DNA of 9,609 nt, from positions 1 through 9,609 of the forward strand of contig CAYOWC010000190.1 in the NCBI GenBank assembly GCA_964407525.1, read 5' to 3'. This stretch comes from DUZB01 sp964407525 (lineage in GTDB: Bacteria > Desulfobacterota > DSM-4660 > Desulfatiglandales > Desulfatiglandaceae). The position numbers were made by a program, and so were the translations under genes. Each line of letters opens with the position of its first letter. The stretch's first letter is position 1. Shown one piece after another: positions 1 through 6,249 of this stretch. Below the pieces are notes generated by a model. The model was not told where the DNA came from. It saw only the letters and a list, made by a program, of their open reading frames with translations, and did no database searches.

Positions 1-75
1 CCAGAAAACATACCCCATTTCCGGGAAAAGTGTAAACTTATGAATGAAGGATGCCGACCCCTTAGTATATTTTGA
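1..75 (+). CDS. Possible C-terminal tail of an upstream gene, partial
   Basis: The frame beginning at base 1 is open for 24 codons and stops at the TGA at 73-75. The peptide ends in CRPLSIF and contains two cysteines. It matches no family I can name. It could be the end of a gene lying upstream, and a 36 nt gap before the next start would suit an operon. It is too short to be separated from chance, since one of the other two frames stops at 36 and the other at 44. Confidence 0.2.
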   Translation, partial: PENIPHFREKCKLMNEGCRPLSIF

Positions 76-111
76 AGGCCGAGAAGATCCGGGGGGTAGA
101 AGGAAAAAATA

Positions 112-1263
112 ATGGGCATAAAAACAGTTGTTCTTGGTTTTGGAAATTTGCTTCTAGGCGACGAAGGGGTCGGGGTTCATGCCGCCCAGGTCCTTTCTGG
201 AAATTGCCCGGAGGGAGTAGAGGTCAGAGACATCGGGACAGCCATTTTAGAGGCGATCCCTGACTTTGAAAAGGCAGACAAAATCATTGTTATCGATGCC
301 ATGAAGGCCCATGGGATGGGTGCCATTTTCGGAGGAAAAATGCCCACTTCCCATGCCTATATCCCTGGTGGGTTTACCGCCACGCCTACCCAGGATAAAA
401 TTGACCTTTTCCGTGAGTATCTCAGAAGTTTAACAACCTTCATCAAAAACATCTATCGGTCGGATGTGGATGCTGTTGCAACGGCCTTTCCAGAATATAA
501 TGGCATCGGCACAGGCTGTGAAAATCTCATGGCCTATGGAGTCTTCGAACTGGATGAAAGCGGTGAGAACAAGCTTCTCAATCAGGGGCACGTAAAGAAT
601 GGGGGAACCGGGATGCCAAGCAATATCAATGACGACGATATCACGGAGTTCGTTACCTATTCCTGGTACAAAGATACTGGACCGCTTACGCCTGAAGATG
701 GGGAAACCATCCCCCTCTATCCCAAGAACGATAAGGCCTATTCGTGGCTCAGGGCGTCCCGATTATTAAACGAACCTTTTGAAGTGGGAGCCCTTGCAAG
801 GATGTGGGTGAATGGAGATTACCAGGATGGCATCTCCGTCATGGATCGACATCTGGCGCGGGCTGACGAGACCCTCAAAATAGCAGAGGCCATGAACACC
901 TGGCTGGATGAGCTTGATCCGGGCGCGCCTGCCTTTGACGGCTACTCTTTACCAAAGAACGCTTCCGGGGCAGGAATGACGGAGGCCCCGAGGGGCGCCC
1001 TGGGCCACTGGGTAGAGATCTCGGATGGAAAAATTTCACGCTACCAGGTAATAACTCCCACCTGCTGGAATGCCTCACCAAAAGATGACAAAGGTGTTCC
1101 CGGCCCTATGGAACAGGCCCTGATCGGAACGCCGGTGGAAAATTCCGAACAACCCATTGAAGCCTTGCGGGTGATTCATTCCTTTGATCCCTGTCTTTCC
1201 TGTGCCGTACACGTTATGCGACCGGATGGAGAGCCTGTCATTGTGCGGGCCGGTATTCGGTAA
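112..1263 (+). CDS. Chimeric ORF: N-terminal part of [NiFe] hydrogenase maturation protease fused to C-terminal part of [NiFe] hydrogenase large subunit
   Basis: The uninterrupted 383-residue frame joins two unrelated families. Residues 1-66 match the start of HycI/HyaD-type maturation endopeptidases: GFGNLLLGDEGVG with the Ni-binding Glu, then DIGTAI and the IIVIDAMKA strand. The protease's later Ni-ligand His and C-terminal half are absent. From residue 65 on, the sequence is [NiFe] hydrogenase large subunit: KAHGMGAIFGGKMP, PGG, TPTCWNASPKD, and the L2 motif DPCLSCAVH at 359-367. A 16-residue tail after His367 is what the protease normally removes. The N-terminal L1 CxxC motif is missing, so two of the four Ni-Fe cysteine ligands are lost and neither activity is expected. 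The start has an AGAAGGA Shine-Dalgarno at 98-104. The junction falls in AAGGCC (304-309), which would encode Lys-Ala in both parents and so could be a microhomology crossover or an assembly misjoin. The remaining large-subunit sequence resembles group 1 uptake enzymes (inference). Confidence 0.85.
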   Translation: MGIKTVVLGFGNLLLGDEGVGVHAAQVLSGNCPEGVEVRDIGTAILEAIPDFEKADKIIVIDAMKAHGMGAIFGGKMPTSHAYIPGGFTATPTQDKIDLFREYLRSLTTFIKNIYRSDVDAVATAFPEYNGIGTGCENLMAYGVFELDESGENKLLNQGHVKNGGTGMPSNINDDDITEFVTYSWYKDTGPLTPEDGETIPLYPKNDKAYSWLRASRLLNEPFEVGALARMWVNGDYQDGISVMDRHLARADETLKIAEAMNTWLDELDPGAPAFDGYSLPKNASGAGMTEAPRGALGHWVEISDGKISRYQVITPTCWNASPKDDKGVPGPMEQALIGTPVENSEQPIEALRVIHSFDPCLSCAVHVMRPDGEPVIVRAGIR

Positions 1264-1563
1264 TCCAGGGGATGTCCAATGCATCATGGTTTTCCCCCAG
1301 GCGGAGACGGCACACCGGGGGGGGGCCTTTATGCCCTTTCCTCTCAGACCGGAGAGGAAAGTCTACGGATAGCTTAGAAAAGAGTAGTCAGTGTCCATCC
1401 ATTAATATAACCAACAGACTGACCGGTTCAATAAGTCTTTAGGACGTTCATAATACTGGATGTTGTTTTTCGAAGCTTTCAGGACAATGAGCCAATACCC
1501 CGTCACATCTCAGAACCGGTGTATGAGCTTTCGCAATTCTCATTAGCCTTTCCTTCGTTAACC
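1264..1563. other. Intergenic region without a recognisable gene
   Basis: I find no recognisable gene between the hydrogenase-like frame and the convergent beta-helix gene. The stretch holds a run of nine G at 1317-1325, the strong hairpin at 1336-1361, and a 34-codon minus-strand frame at 1402-1506 that cannot be separated from chance. No intact maturation protease or cytochrome b subunit follows the hydrogenase segment, although such genes are common in hydrogenase operons. Confidence 0.6.
1336..1361 (+). terminator. Perfect 10-bp hairpin 73 bp after the hydrogenase-like frame, possible terminator
   Basis: CTTTCCTCTC (1336-1345) is exactly complementary to GAGAGGAAAG (1352-1361), with a 6-nt loop. 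It lies 3' of the plus-strand frame and also 3' of the minus-strand beta-helix gene, so it could act on either transcript. No U tract follows it, so it is not a canonical intrinsic terminator. It could instead be an mRNA-stabilising 3' hairpin. Confidence 0.45.
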
Positions 1564-3274
1564 CTACTGCACCTGCACTACCACTGAATCCATTCCCCAC
1601 CAAGGACCAACCGGACTACCATCCGGTGGATCAACGGCAAAATAGAAAGTGTAATTCCCCAATGGTAGAGTGACATTCAGAACCTCAAAGGAAGAAAATG
1701 CAACCAACGGGGCCTGGACACACAAGTTGATCCCCGGCGACCACCCGGTCGGGTACACGTAGGAATACCAATCATCCGGTGGAGAAAAGGGTGTCTTGGC
1801 GGCAATCCACCAGTCAGCCAACTGACCTCCGTAATTGCCCGGGTTTAGCCCTACCGTAATTGAGATGGGAATTCCCTCCTCTACCTGAACGGAGCCATCC
1901 TGACCGTCTGCCTTGATGTCGGGAAAACTGGATTCCGAGGCTTGATGTTCGTCAGCCCCTATTTCTATACCAGAGCCAAGGGGTCGGCTGTCCCCATCAA
2001 TATCCTTTGTTAGACCGGCGAATACCTTTCCACTGCCACTCCGGGTCATTTAGTTGCCCTGGACTGTAGTAGATATTATAATCAATTTGATTACCCGTAT
2101 TGGTTTTGTATTGGTTGGATACAAATAAGTTCTGGTTGTTTGCAAAGAAGATATTGTTCATTATTTCATTATTTTGTGTATCATATTGGAGGCAAAGTTC
2201 CCCGTTCCCTTCTTCAGCGCTATCATTTTTATAGCAAGTGTTGTTTATGATTTTACAGTGCTCCGTACTCCCTCGCTCAGTATCATAACCGCCAAGGGAA
2301 ATTCCCATAATATCGTTATTGTAGACAAAGTTATTTTTGACAGTGATATAGCTACTGCTCTTACCTTTATGTTCACTCGCTATTTCGATACCAATATTAC
2401 AATGATGCACTATATTTCTTTCAATAGTAATATCAGTACCGCCATCAACGTAAATACCATCCCCACTTCTGCCTCCTCCATAGGCGGGGTTAGTCAACGT
2501 ATCAATATTATACACTAAATTTCCACTACAAATTCCATCACGGGCACTGTCCAGGGAAGCAACAGGACATATACCTTCATGTCCTATAAAATCGATACCA
2601 ATGTTGTTATTGTCATGAATGGTATTGTTGGAAACCACAAAATTCTCAACATTTCCATTGAGAACCAACGACTCACTCCACCCTAAGACGCAGTTCCTTA
2701 TTTCATTCCCATCAATGAGAACGGTATTGATCGATCCTGTTTCATCGTCCCCATAAAGTGCGATCCCATGCGCGTTGCCATCTTCCGAGTTATTTTGGAT
2801 GGAATGGAGCAGGTTGTCTTTGATTTCGAGGTGATGAGATGCGCCAAACACCCAAATGCCCGCCGGCACGGCATTCCCCTTTGATGTAGTCAGATTCCTG
2901 AGCTCAAAGCCAATAATTTTCACGAAAGAAACATCTTCCAAATAGAACAACCCCGTGGAATCGATTACGCTCAGGGCAGTACCATCAATAACAGGCGTTT
3001 CAACTGGATAATTTCTCAGGGTAATATATCCGGCGGCCGCTGTGCCTGATTGGCTGAAGGTTACGAGCTCATTGTAAGTCCCTCCTCTTACATAAATCGT
3101 ATCTCCGGGAAGCACGGTGTCAAGCGCGTACTGAATAGACCTCCATGGCGCTGCAAGATTCCCTTCATTTCCGTTATCCCCATCTATAGCCACATAAAAA
3201 TCAGAAGCTTCGGCTATGACAGCCATTACCATAAGAAAAAGCAGAATAATCAATTCGAAAGATCTTTTCTTCAT
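1564..3274 (-). pseudogene. Secreted right-handed parallel beta-helix protein, frame-disrupted near the C-terminal domain
   Basis: The start at 3274 has an excellent AAAGGAGG Shine-Dalgarno. The first frame (3274-1997, 425 residues) begins with a signal peptide of about 23 residues. A DUF1565-like opening follows (DFYVAIDGDNGNEG, PWRSIQYAL, GDTIYVRGGTYNE), then Asn/Gly-rich beta-helix rungs from about residue 110 to 400. It runs out of frame after DPEWQWKG. The next frame resumes with GLTKDIDGDSRP and IEIGADE, the usual closing motif of such helices. It then carries a C-terminal domain of about 130 residues rich in Trp, Tyr and Pro (ADWWIAAKTPF, WYSYVYPTGWSPG, YTFYFAVD) that I have seen in Desulfobacterota exoproteins. 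The usual stretch between these motifs (DPLF ... SPAIDAG) is missing, so a deletion of a few dozen codons is more likely than a single-base slip. This family includes secreted carbohydrate-active and surface proteins; no catalytic residues are evident. The two frames overlap at 1997-2049. Confidence 0.8.
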
Positions 3275-3635
3275 GGCTTCCTCCTTTCAAACTATGGTAA
3301 AAAGGATGAAATTAATGAGTTAAGCGTTTCGAGATTGCTGCCCGAGTTTTGGACTATTCAGTTTTCGAAAAATTGTGATACGCGTTATACAATCCAAGGG
3401 CCCCGGTGGACCTTTTTGAGCTTGCGGGCGGAAGAAAAAAGTCCATATGGATCAAGGAAAAGCAGATGAAGGCCTTAAACTTTAACAGTGATACATCCTG
3501 AGGGCGAGACCGATCTTGTGATCGAATTGCCTATTTATGACCCGTTGAAAAAAGGGGCGGTAGTCTTTGTTGTGGAAGGGGAGACAATACAATCCCCTCA
3601 CAGTAGGTGGCTAATAAGTATGACGCCTGCCTATA
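3275..3635. other. Intergenic region with only a doubtful coding remnant
   Basis: This gap separates the start of the beta-helix gene from the end of the NTF2-like gene; both run leftward. It should contain the beta-helix promoter, but I see no convincing -35/-10 pair on the minus strand. The only coding-like signal is the frameshifted plus-strand remnant listed from 3379. Confidence 0.5.
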
Positions 3636-3676
3636 TCAAAGGTGAAGAGTTCGCCTTTCCCCATCAATTTCAATAG
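3379..3676 (+). pseudogene. Possible frameshifted coding remnant of unknown family
   Basis: One plus-strand frame is open from 3379, after a TGA, to the TGA at 3499-3501. It reads through motifs such as PVDLFELAGGRKKSIWIKEK. The neighbouring frame continues from 3500 with EGETDLVIELPIYDP and KKGAVVFVVEGET, to a stop at 3674-3676. Skipping one base near 3499 joins them into about 98 codons of protein-like composition. There is no recognisable start, no Shine-Dalgarno and no family match, and the end overlaps the minus-strand NTF2-like gene by 41 bp. It may be the relic of a gene or chance. Confidence 0.25.
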
Positions 3677-4052
3677 TGGTTTTTGAATAGGTAAATTTGT
3701 TAGTTATCTTACCATCTTCAAAATGCATTACATCAACGCCTCTTCTTTTTTCAGGTTTTCCCTCGTTCCCGTTTTCAAACGAAGGCCATTCAAGCAACCA
3801 GCGGTAAAGGACCTTTTGTTCTTTTTCATCGATGAAGGTTTCTTCTTCGATAAACCTAAAACCCCCGTGGTTGGCAAACCATGGTCTCCATGCTTTCCGG
3901 AGAGCTTCTTTTCCTGTCACTTTTCCGCCCGTCCAATTATCAAAAACCACATCTTCATGAAAGAGGGCCATAACTCCTTGAAGGTCATGATTGTCCCAGG
4001 CAAGATTCCATTGTTTCAGAGCTTTTTTGATTTCATTTCTTGAAAGTGGCAT
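3636..4052 (-). CDS. SnoaL/NTF2-like small domain protein
   Basis: The 138-residue protein has the cone-shaped alpha+beta barrel pattern of the SnoaL_2/NTF2-like superfamily. It opens with amphipathic helices (EIKKALKQWNLAWDNHDLQ), followed by the typical VMALFHEDVVFDNW, GKEALRKAWRPWF, a beta-rich core (KVLYRWLLEWPSF), and the closing RRGVDVMHFEDGKITNKFTYSK. Length is normal for the family. Members include polyketide cyclases, isomerases and many uncharacterised small-ligand binders; substrate cannot be inferred here. AAAGGAG lies 6 nt before the ATG at 4052. It appears to be transcribed alone. The other SnoaL-like gene at 4545 is on the opposite strand and belongs to a different subfamily. 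Confidence 0.8.
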   Translation of the reverse strand: MPLSRNEIKKALKQWNLAWDNHDLQGVMALFHEDVVFDNWTGGKVTGKEALRKAWRPWFANHGGFRFIEEETFIDEKEQKVLYRWLLEWPSFENGNEGKPEKRRGVDVMHFEDGKITNKFTYSKTTIEIDGERRTLHL

Positions 4053-4282
4053 CCATTACTCCTTTAACGGCTCCTTTTTTTTGAATTGAAAACCCACAGT
4101 GCCCACAGTTATATTACGGGGATGGGCACCAGCTCTCATTTCCATCAACGGGGCATCTGATTTGCGTACATTGAGAACATCTTGAAATGACTTACATTGT
4201 CAAAAAACAAAAAATATGATTTATAGTATTGTAGAATGTGACCGGGATGCAACATTTAAGTGACCTTTTCCAAATAATATGA

Positions 4283-4480
4283 AAGCGCTCGCGGCTTCGC
4301 GAAGCGGAAATAGCGATTCCAGACTCACTGACCTTCGCCCCCGTTGATTTCGAGCAACAGACATTCGCCGATGGCCTGAATCGAGCAGATTTCAAGGCAA
4401 ACGAACCTGCGTTTTTTTCGATGCTTGGCGTTGTGGTGTATTTGACGAAGACAGCCGTCATGGAAACATTCAAGTCTATA
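4283..4480 (+). pseudogene. Fragment of a class I SAM-dependent methyltransferase (TIGR00027 / leucine carboxymethyltransferase-like family)
   Basis: The frame from 4283 encodes 66 residues matching the middle of this methyltransferase family. KRSRLREAEIAIPDSL corresponds to the usual W-K-R-x-x-L-x-x-A-G-I-x-V-P segment. Then come FAPVDFEQQTFADGL (usual VPVDFETQTLAEGL), PAFFSMLGVVVYLT (usual PAFFSWLGVTPYLT) and AVMETFKSI. Immediately upstream is an in-frame TGA at 4280-4282, and no GxGxDTR SAM-binding motif is found before it. After residue 66 the similarity stops, although the frame stays open to 4669. A complete enzyme is roughly 270-300 residues, so only about a quarter remains. The fragment lies in the gap between two NTF2-like genes. 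Annotating the opposite strand here as a gene would be wrong. Confidence 0.75.
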
Positions 4481-4544
4481 ACTTCATGCTATAAGGAAGC
4501 GGCATTTCTGAGGTGCACCCAATCTGCTAAAGGAGGAACTGGCT

Positions 4545-4961
4545 ATGGAATCATCAAACGAGTTGAAGGCGCTTTATCTTCGAAGTTGCGAGGCCATATC
4601 AAGTGGCGACTATTCATTTTTCGAACGGTACTTCTCAAACAGGGATGGCGTACTTGCGATTGGTACTGACCCGACGGAATGGTGGTCAGGTTACGCCACT
4701 ATTACGAGGGTGTTTAAATCCCAGCTGAAAGAATTGAGTGGCCTGCAGCTCCTGGCAGACGCTCCCCAGGCGTATCGTGACGGTTCGATCGGTTGGGTCG
4801 CCGGCCAACCCATACTCAAATTTTCAGATGGCACGGAAATGCCGGTCCGATTGACTGCGGTTTTTCAAAAGGAGGAGAATCGTTGGAAGATCGTTCAGTG
4901 GCATTTTTCGATGGGAATTCCCAATGAGGATTCCATTGGTGAAATCTCAACGACCCAGTGA
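4545..4961 (+). CDS. SnoaL-like (NTF2 superfamily) protein
   Basis: The 138-residue protein looks like a SnoaL_3-type NTF2-like domain. It has an N-terminal helix (LKALYLRSCEAISSGD), then FFERYFSNRDGVLAIGTDPTEWWSGY, which is the characteristic P-x-E-W-W-x-G segment of this subgroup. The barrel follows (GSIGWVAGQPILKFSDG, MPVRLTAVFQKEENRWKIVQWHFSMGIPNE); the closing W-K-I-V-Q-x-H-x-S is typical. A Shine-Dalgarno AAAGGAGG precedes the ATG at 4545 by about 9 nt. The gene stops 29 nt before the start of the exported nitroreductase and is probably cotranscribed with it. The family binds or converts small ligands; the substrate is unknown. The coding sequence is intact, unlike the genes on both sides. 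Confidence 0.8.
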   Translation: MESSNELKALYLRSCEAISSGDYSFFERYFSNRDGVLAIGTDPTEWWSGYATITRVFKSQLKELSGLQLLADAPQAYRDGSIGWVAGQPILKFSDGTEMPVRLTAVFQKEENRWKIVQWHFSMGIPNEDSIGEISTTQ

Positions 4962-4990
4962 CCAGCGAAGGCAGTCCAGGGAGTGTAATT

Positions 4991-5641
4991 ATGAACGCAC
5001 GATCGCTTCAAACTTTTCTGTTATTGGTTGTTTTGCTAATTTTCCCCGCTCTGACTTCCGGAGAGCAACTCAAGCCCATTCAGTTGCCGGAACCGCAGAT
5101 TGACACCGGCAGGCCTCTAATGCAGGTGTTGAATGACAGAAAAGTCTTCCCGCACCTTCAGCACCCGCGAATTGCCCGATCAGGTGCTTTCAGACATGCT
5201 TTGGGCGGCGTTCGGTGAAAACCGACAGCATTCGGGAAAACGCACCGCGCCCTCTGCCATGAATTGGCAGGAAATCGACATTTACGTCACCACCGCCCGG
5301 GGCCTTTACCTTTATGATGCGAAAGCCCACGCCTTGAAACCAGTTCTCCCGAAAGACGTCCGGCAGCAGCCGGGCGTCAGTCGTTCGTCGGGGAGGTGCC
5401 CGTGAACCTCGTCTATGTGGCGGATTTCTCGCGGATGGGTCAGGCGAAAATCGACGAAAAGGTTTTCTATTCTGCTGCCGACACGGGCTTCATCAGCCAG
5501 AACGTTTACCTGTACTGCGCGTCAACGGCATTGGCCACGGTTGTACGCGGGCTTATAGACAGAGCCACTCTGGCGAAGATCATGGGGCTGCGACCGGGCC
5601 AGCGGGTAATCCTCTCACAGTCGGTGGGATATCCAAAGTGA
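4991..5641 (+). pseudogene. Exported SagB/ThcOx-type nitroreductase-family protein with two single-base frameshifts
   Basis: Three frames in succession encode one FMN-dependent nitroreductase-family protein of about 216 residues. The start at 4991 (AGGGAG upstream) gives a signal peptide with a leucine/valine-rich core ending at about SGEQ, then LPEPQIDTGRPLMQVLNDRK. Next, in frame 2, come SSRTFSTRELPDQVLSDMLW, GKRTAPSAMNWQEIDIYV and GLYLYDAKAHALKPVLP. Frame 3 carries SFVGEVPVNLVYVADFSRMG, YSAADTGFISQNVYLYCAS, TVVRG and VGYPK. The first switch fits one extra A in AAAA (5140-5143); the second fits one missing G in the CGG at 5361-5363. Similarity is strong in all three segments, so the damage is recent or is a sequencing error. 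The SSR and TAPSA-x-N-x-Q motifs are FMN-binding signatures of the family. SagB-type enzymes oxidise azolines in peptide maturation, but stand-alone exported members are of unknown role. Confidence 0.8.
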
Positions 5642-5652
5642 AGAAGGGGGAT

Positions 5653-5673
5653 CAAGTCTGCCGGTGACTCTTG
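5653..5673 (+). repeat. Imperfect hairpin upstream of the transposase remnant
   Basis: CAAGTC (5653-5658) can pair with GACTCTTG (5666-5673) if two bases bulge out, closing a 7-nt loop. It lies 44 bp before the RAYT start codon. IS200/IS605-related and REP-associated transposases recognise small imperfect hairpins at their ends, so this could be what is left of a left end. That is inference from position and shape only. Confidence 0.25.
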
Positions 5674-5717
5674 CTCTCTTTTGGTCGTTTGCCTGCTTTT
5701 CCTATTTTCTATTTGCT

Positions 5718-5807
5718 ATGCCACCAAAAGCCAAAATTGATGCTGCAGGTGCACTTCAGCACATCATTGTGCGTGGAATCGAGCGCCGAAAAATCTTTTG
5801 GGACGAT
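5718..5807 (+). pseudogene. N-terminal remnant of a REP-associated tyrosine (IS200-like, Y1) transposase
   Basis: From the ATG at 5718, 30 codons encode the highly characteristic start of RAYT/TnpA_REP proteins: MPPKAKIDAAGALQHIIVRG followed by IERRKIFWDD (usual form MPRKARIDAPGALHHIIVRGIERRKIFRDD). The conserved HxH metal site and catalytic tyrosine of the Y1 domain lie further on in the complete protein of about 200-300 residues. Here similarity stops after Asp-Asp, and the frame ends at a TAA at 5871-5873 inside the hipBA promoter. The remnant therefore abuts the toxin-antitoxin operon directly. No downstream half of the transposase is visible after hipA. Full-length RAYTs act on REP hairpins; a REP-like hairpin is present at 8869-8890. 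Confidence 0.8.
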
Positions 5808-5844
5808 CTATGTAATAAATCAATACCTGCCCCCCATGTCCCCC

Positions 5845-5874
5845 TTGACATACTCGTTGCGAGAGTCATATAAT
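5845..5874 (+). promoter_or_regulatory. Sigma-70-type promoter of the hipBA operon with candidate operator
   Basis: A perfect TTGACA (5845-5850) and a perfect TATAAT (5869-5874) are separated by 18 bp. Transcription would begin about 20 nt before the hipB ATG at 5903. The spacer contains the inverted repeat CTCG-TTG-CGAG (5853-5863), well placed for the HipB-like repressor to block polymerase. A second, weaker inverted repeat, TAAC-AGA-GTTA, lies at 5889-5899 just before the start codon. Operator roles are inferred from the known autoregulation of hipBA operons. Confidence 0.75.
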
Positions 5875-5902
5875 ACCCATAAAAACGTTAACAGAGTTAT
5901 AT

Positions 5903-6247
5903 ATGGCTAAAAATACGCGAGCAATATCCAGCCTTCCGCCGGAAGTGGCAGATAACATTTCCCGGTTGGGAGAACACATCCGTGTCGCCCGGAAGCGCAG
6001 GGCTATGACCCTGGACGATATGTCGTCGCGCATGTTCGTGACCAGGAAAACTTTATCACGGCTGGAAAACGGCGACCCTGGCGTCTCCATGGCCGTGTTG
6101 GCGTCCGCCTTATGGGTGTTGGGATTGGACAAGGACCTTCGGGGGATCGCCGACCCGGAAAAAGACAAGGTTGGCATCCACAAAGAACGGCAACGCCTTC
6201 CCAAACGGGTTCGGCCCTCTAAACCTACATTAGATTTGGACTTCTGA
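5903..6247 (+). CDS. hipB: HipB-like antitoxin, XRE/Cro-type helix-turn-helix repressor
   Basis: The 114-residue protein carries an XRE-family helix-turn-helix at about residues 24-80. The sequence runs LGEHIRVARKRRAMTLDDMS, then MFVTRKTLSRLENGDPGVSM, then a final helix LASALWVLGL. The R-x-T-L-S-R-L-E-N-G recognition-helix pattern is standard. The basic, proline-rich C-terminal tail ends in TLDLDF. In the HipBA family this tail tends to be flexible and contacts the toxin. No clear Shine-Dalgarno precedes the ATG, so the transcript may have a weak or short leader of about 20 nt. It ends 2 nt before hipA. As in other hipBA loci, it is expected to neutralise HipA and repress the shared promoter through the inverted repeats around 5853-5899. 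Confidence 0.88.
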   Translation: MAKNTRAISSLPPEVADNISRLGEHIRVARKRRAMTLDDMSSRMFVTRKTLSRLENGDPGVSMAVLASALWVLGLDKDLRGIADPEKDKVGIHKERQRLPKRVRPSKPTLDLDF

Positions 6248-6249
6248 GC

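Noticed and set aside
1317..1325. Run of nine G as a regulatory or phase-variation tract
   Set aside because: It is outside any gene or evident promoter; a homopolymer error or chance is equally likely.
1402..1506. A 34-codon minus-strand frame (contains NIQYYERPKDLLNRS)
   Set aside because: It looks somewhat protein-like but is very short, starts with GTG, lacks a Shine-Dalgarno and cannot be tied to any family without a search.
1997..1999. TGA at the end of the first beta-helix frame as a second selenocysteine codon
   Set aside because: Reading through gives no family-like sequence, whereas the other frame continues with the expected closing motif; a frame change explains it.
2174..2518. 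A 114-residue plus-strand frame
   Set aside because: It is antisense to the repetitive Asn/Ile-rich beta-helix rungs and has no features of its own.
4197..4227. TTGTCA and TATAGT as a promoter for the methyltransferase fragment
   Set aside because: The spacing is 19 bp with a weak -10 in A-rich sequence, and there is no intact gene start downstream.
4294..4305. Perfect 12-bp palindrome GCTTCGCGAAGC
   Set aside because: It lies within the methyltransferase coding remnant at the conserved L-R-E-A segment and is best explained by codon content.
4192..4473. A 93-residue minus-strand frame
   Set aside because: It is antisense to the methyltransferase fragment on the plus strand, which shows clear family motifs; the minus frame has none and no Shine-Dalgarno.
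5140..5143. Programmed frameshifting in the nitroreductase
   Set aside because: A short A run is present but no slippery heptamer, pause structure or upstream Shine-Dalgarno-like signal fits, and the second shift at about 5362 has no slippery site at all.
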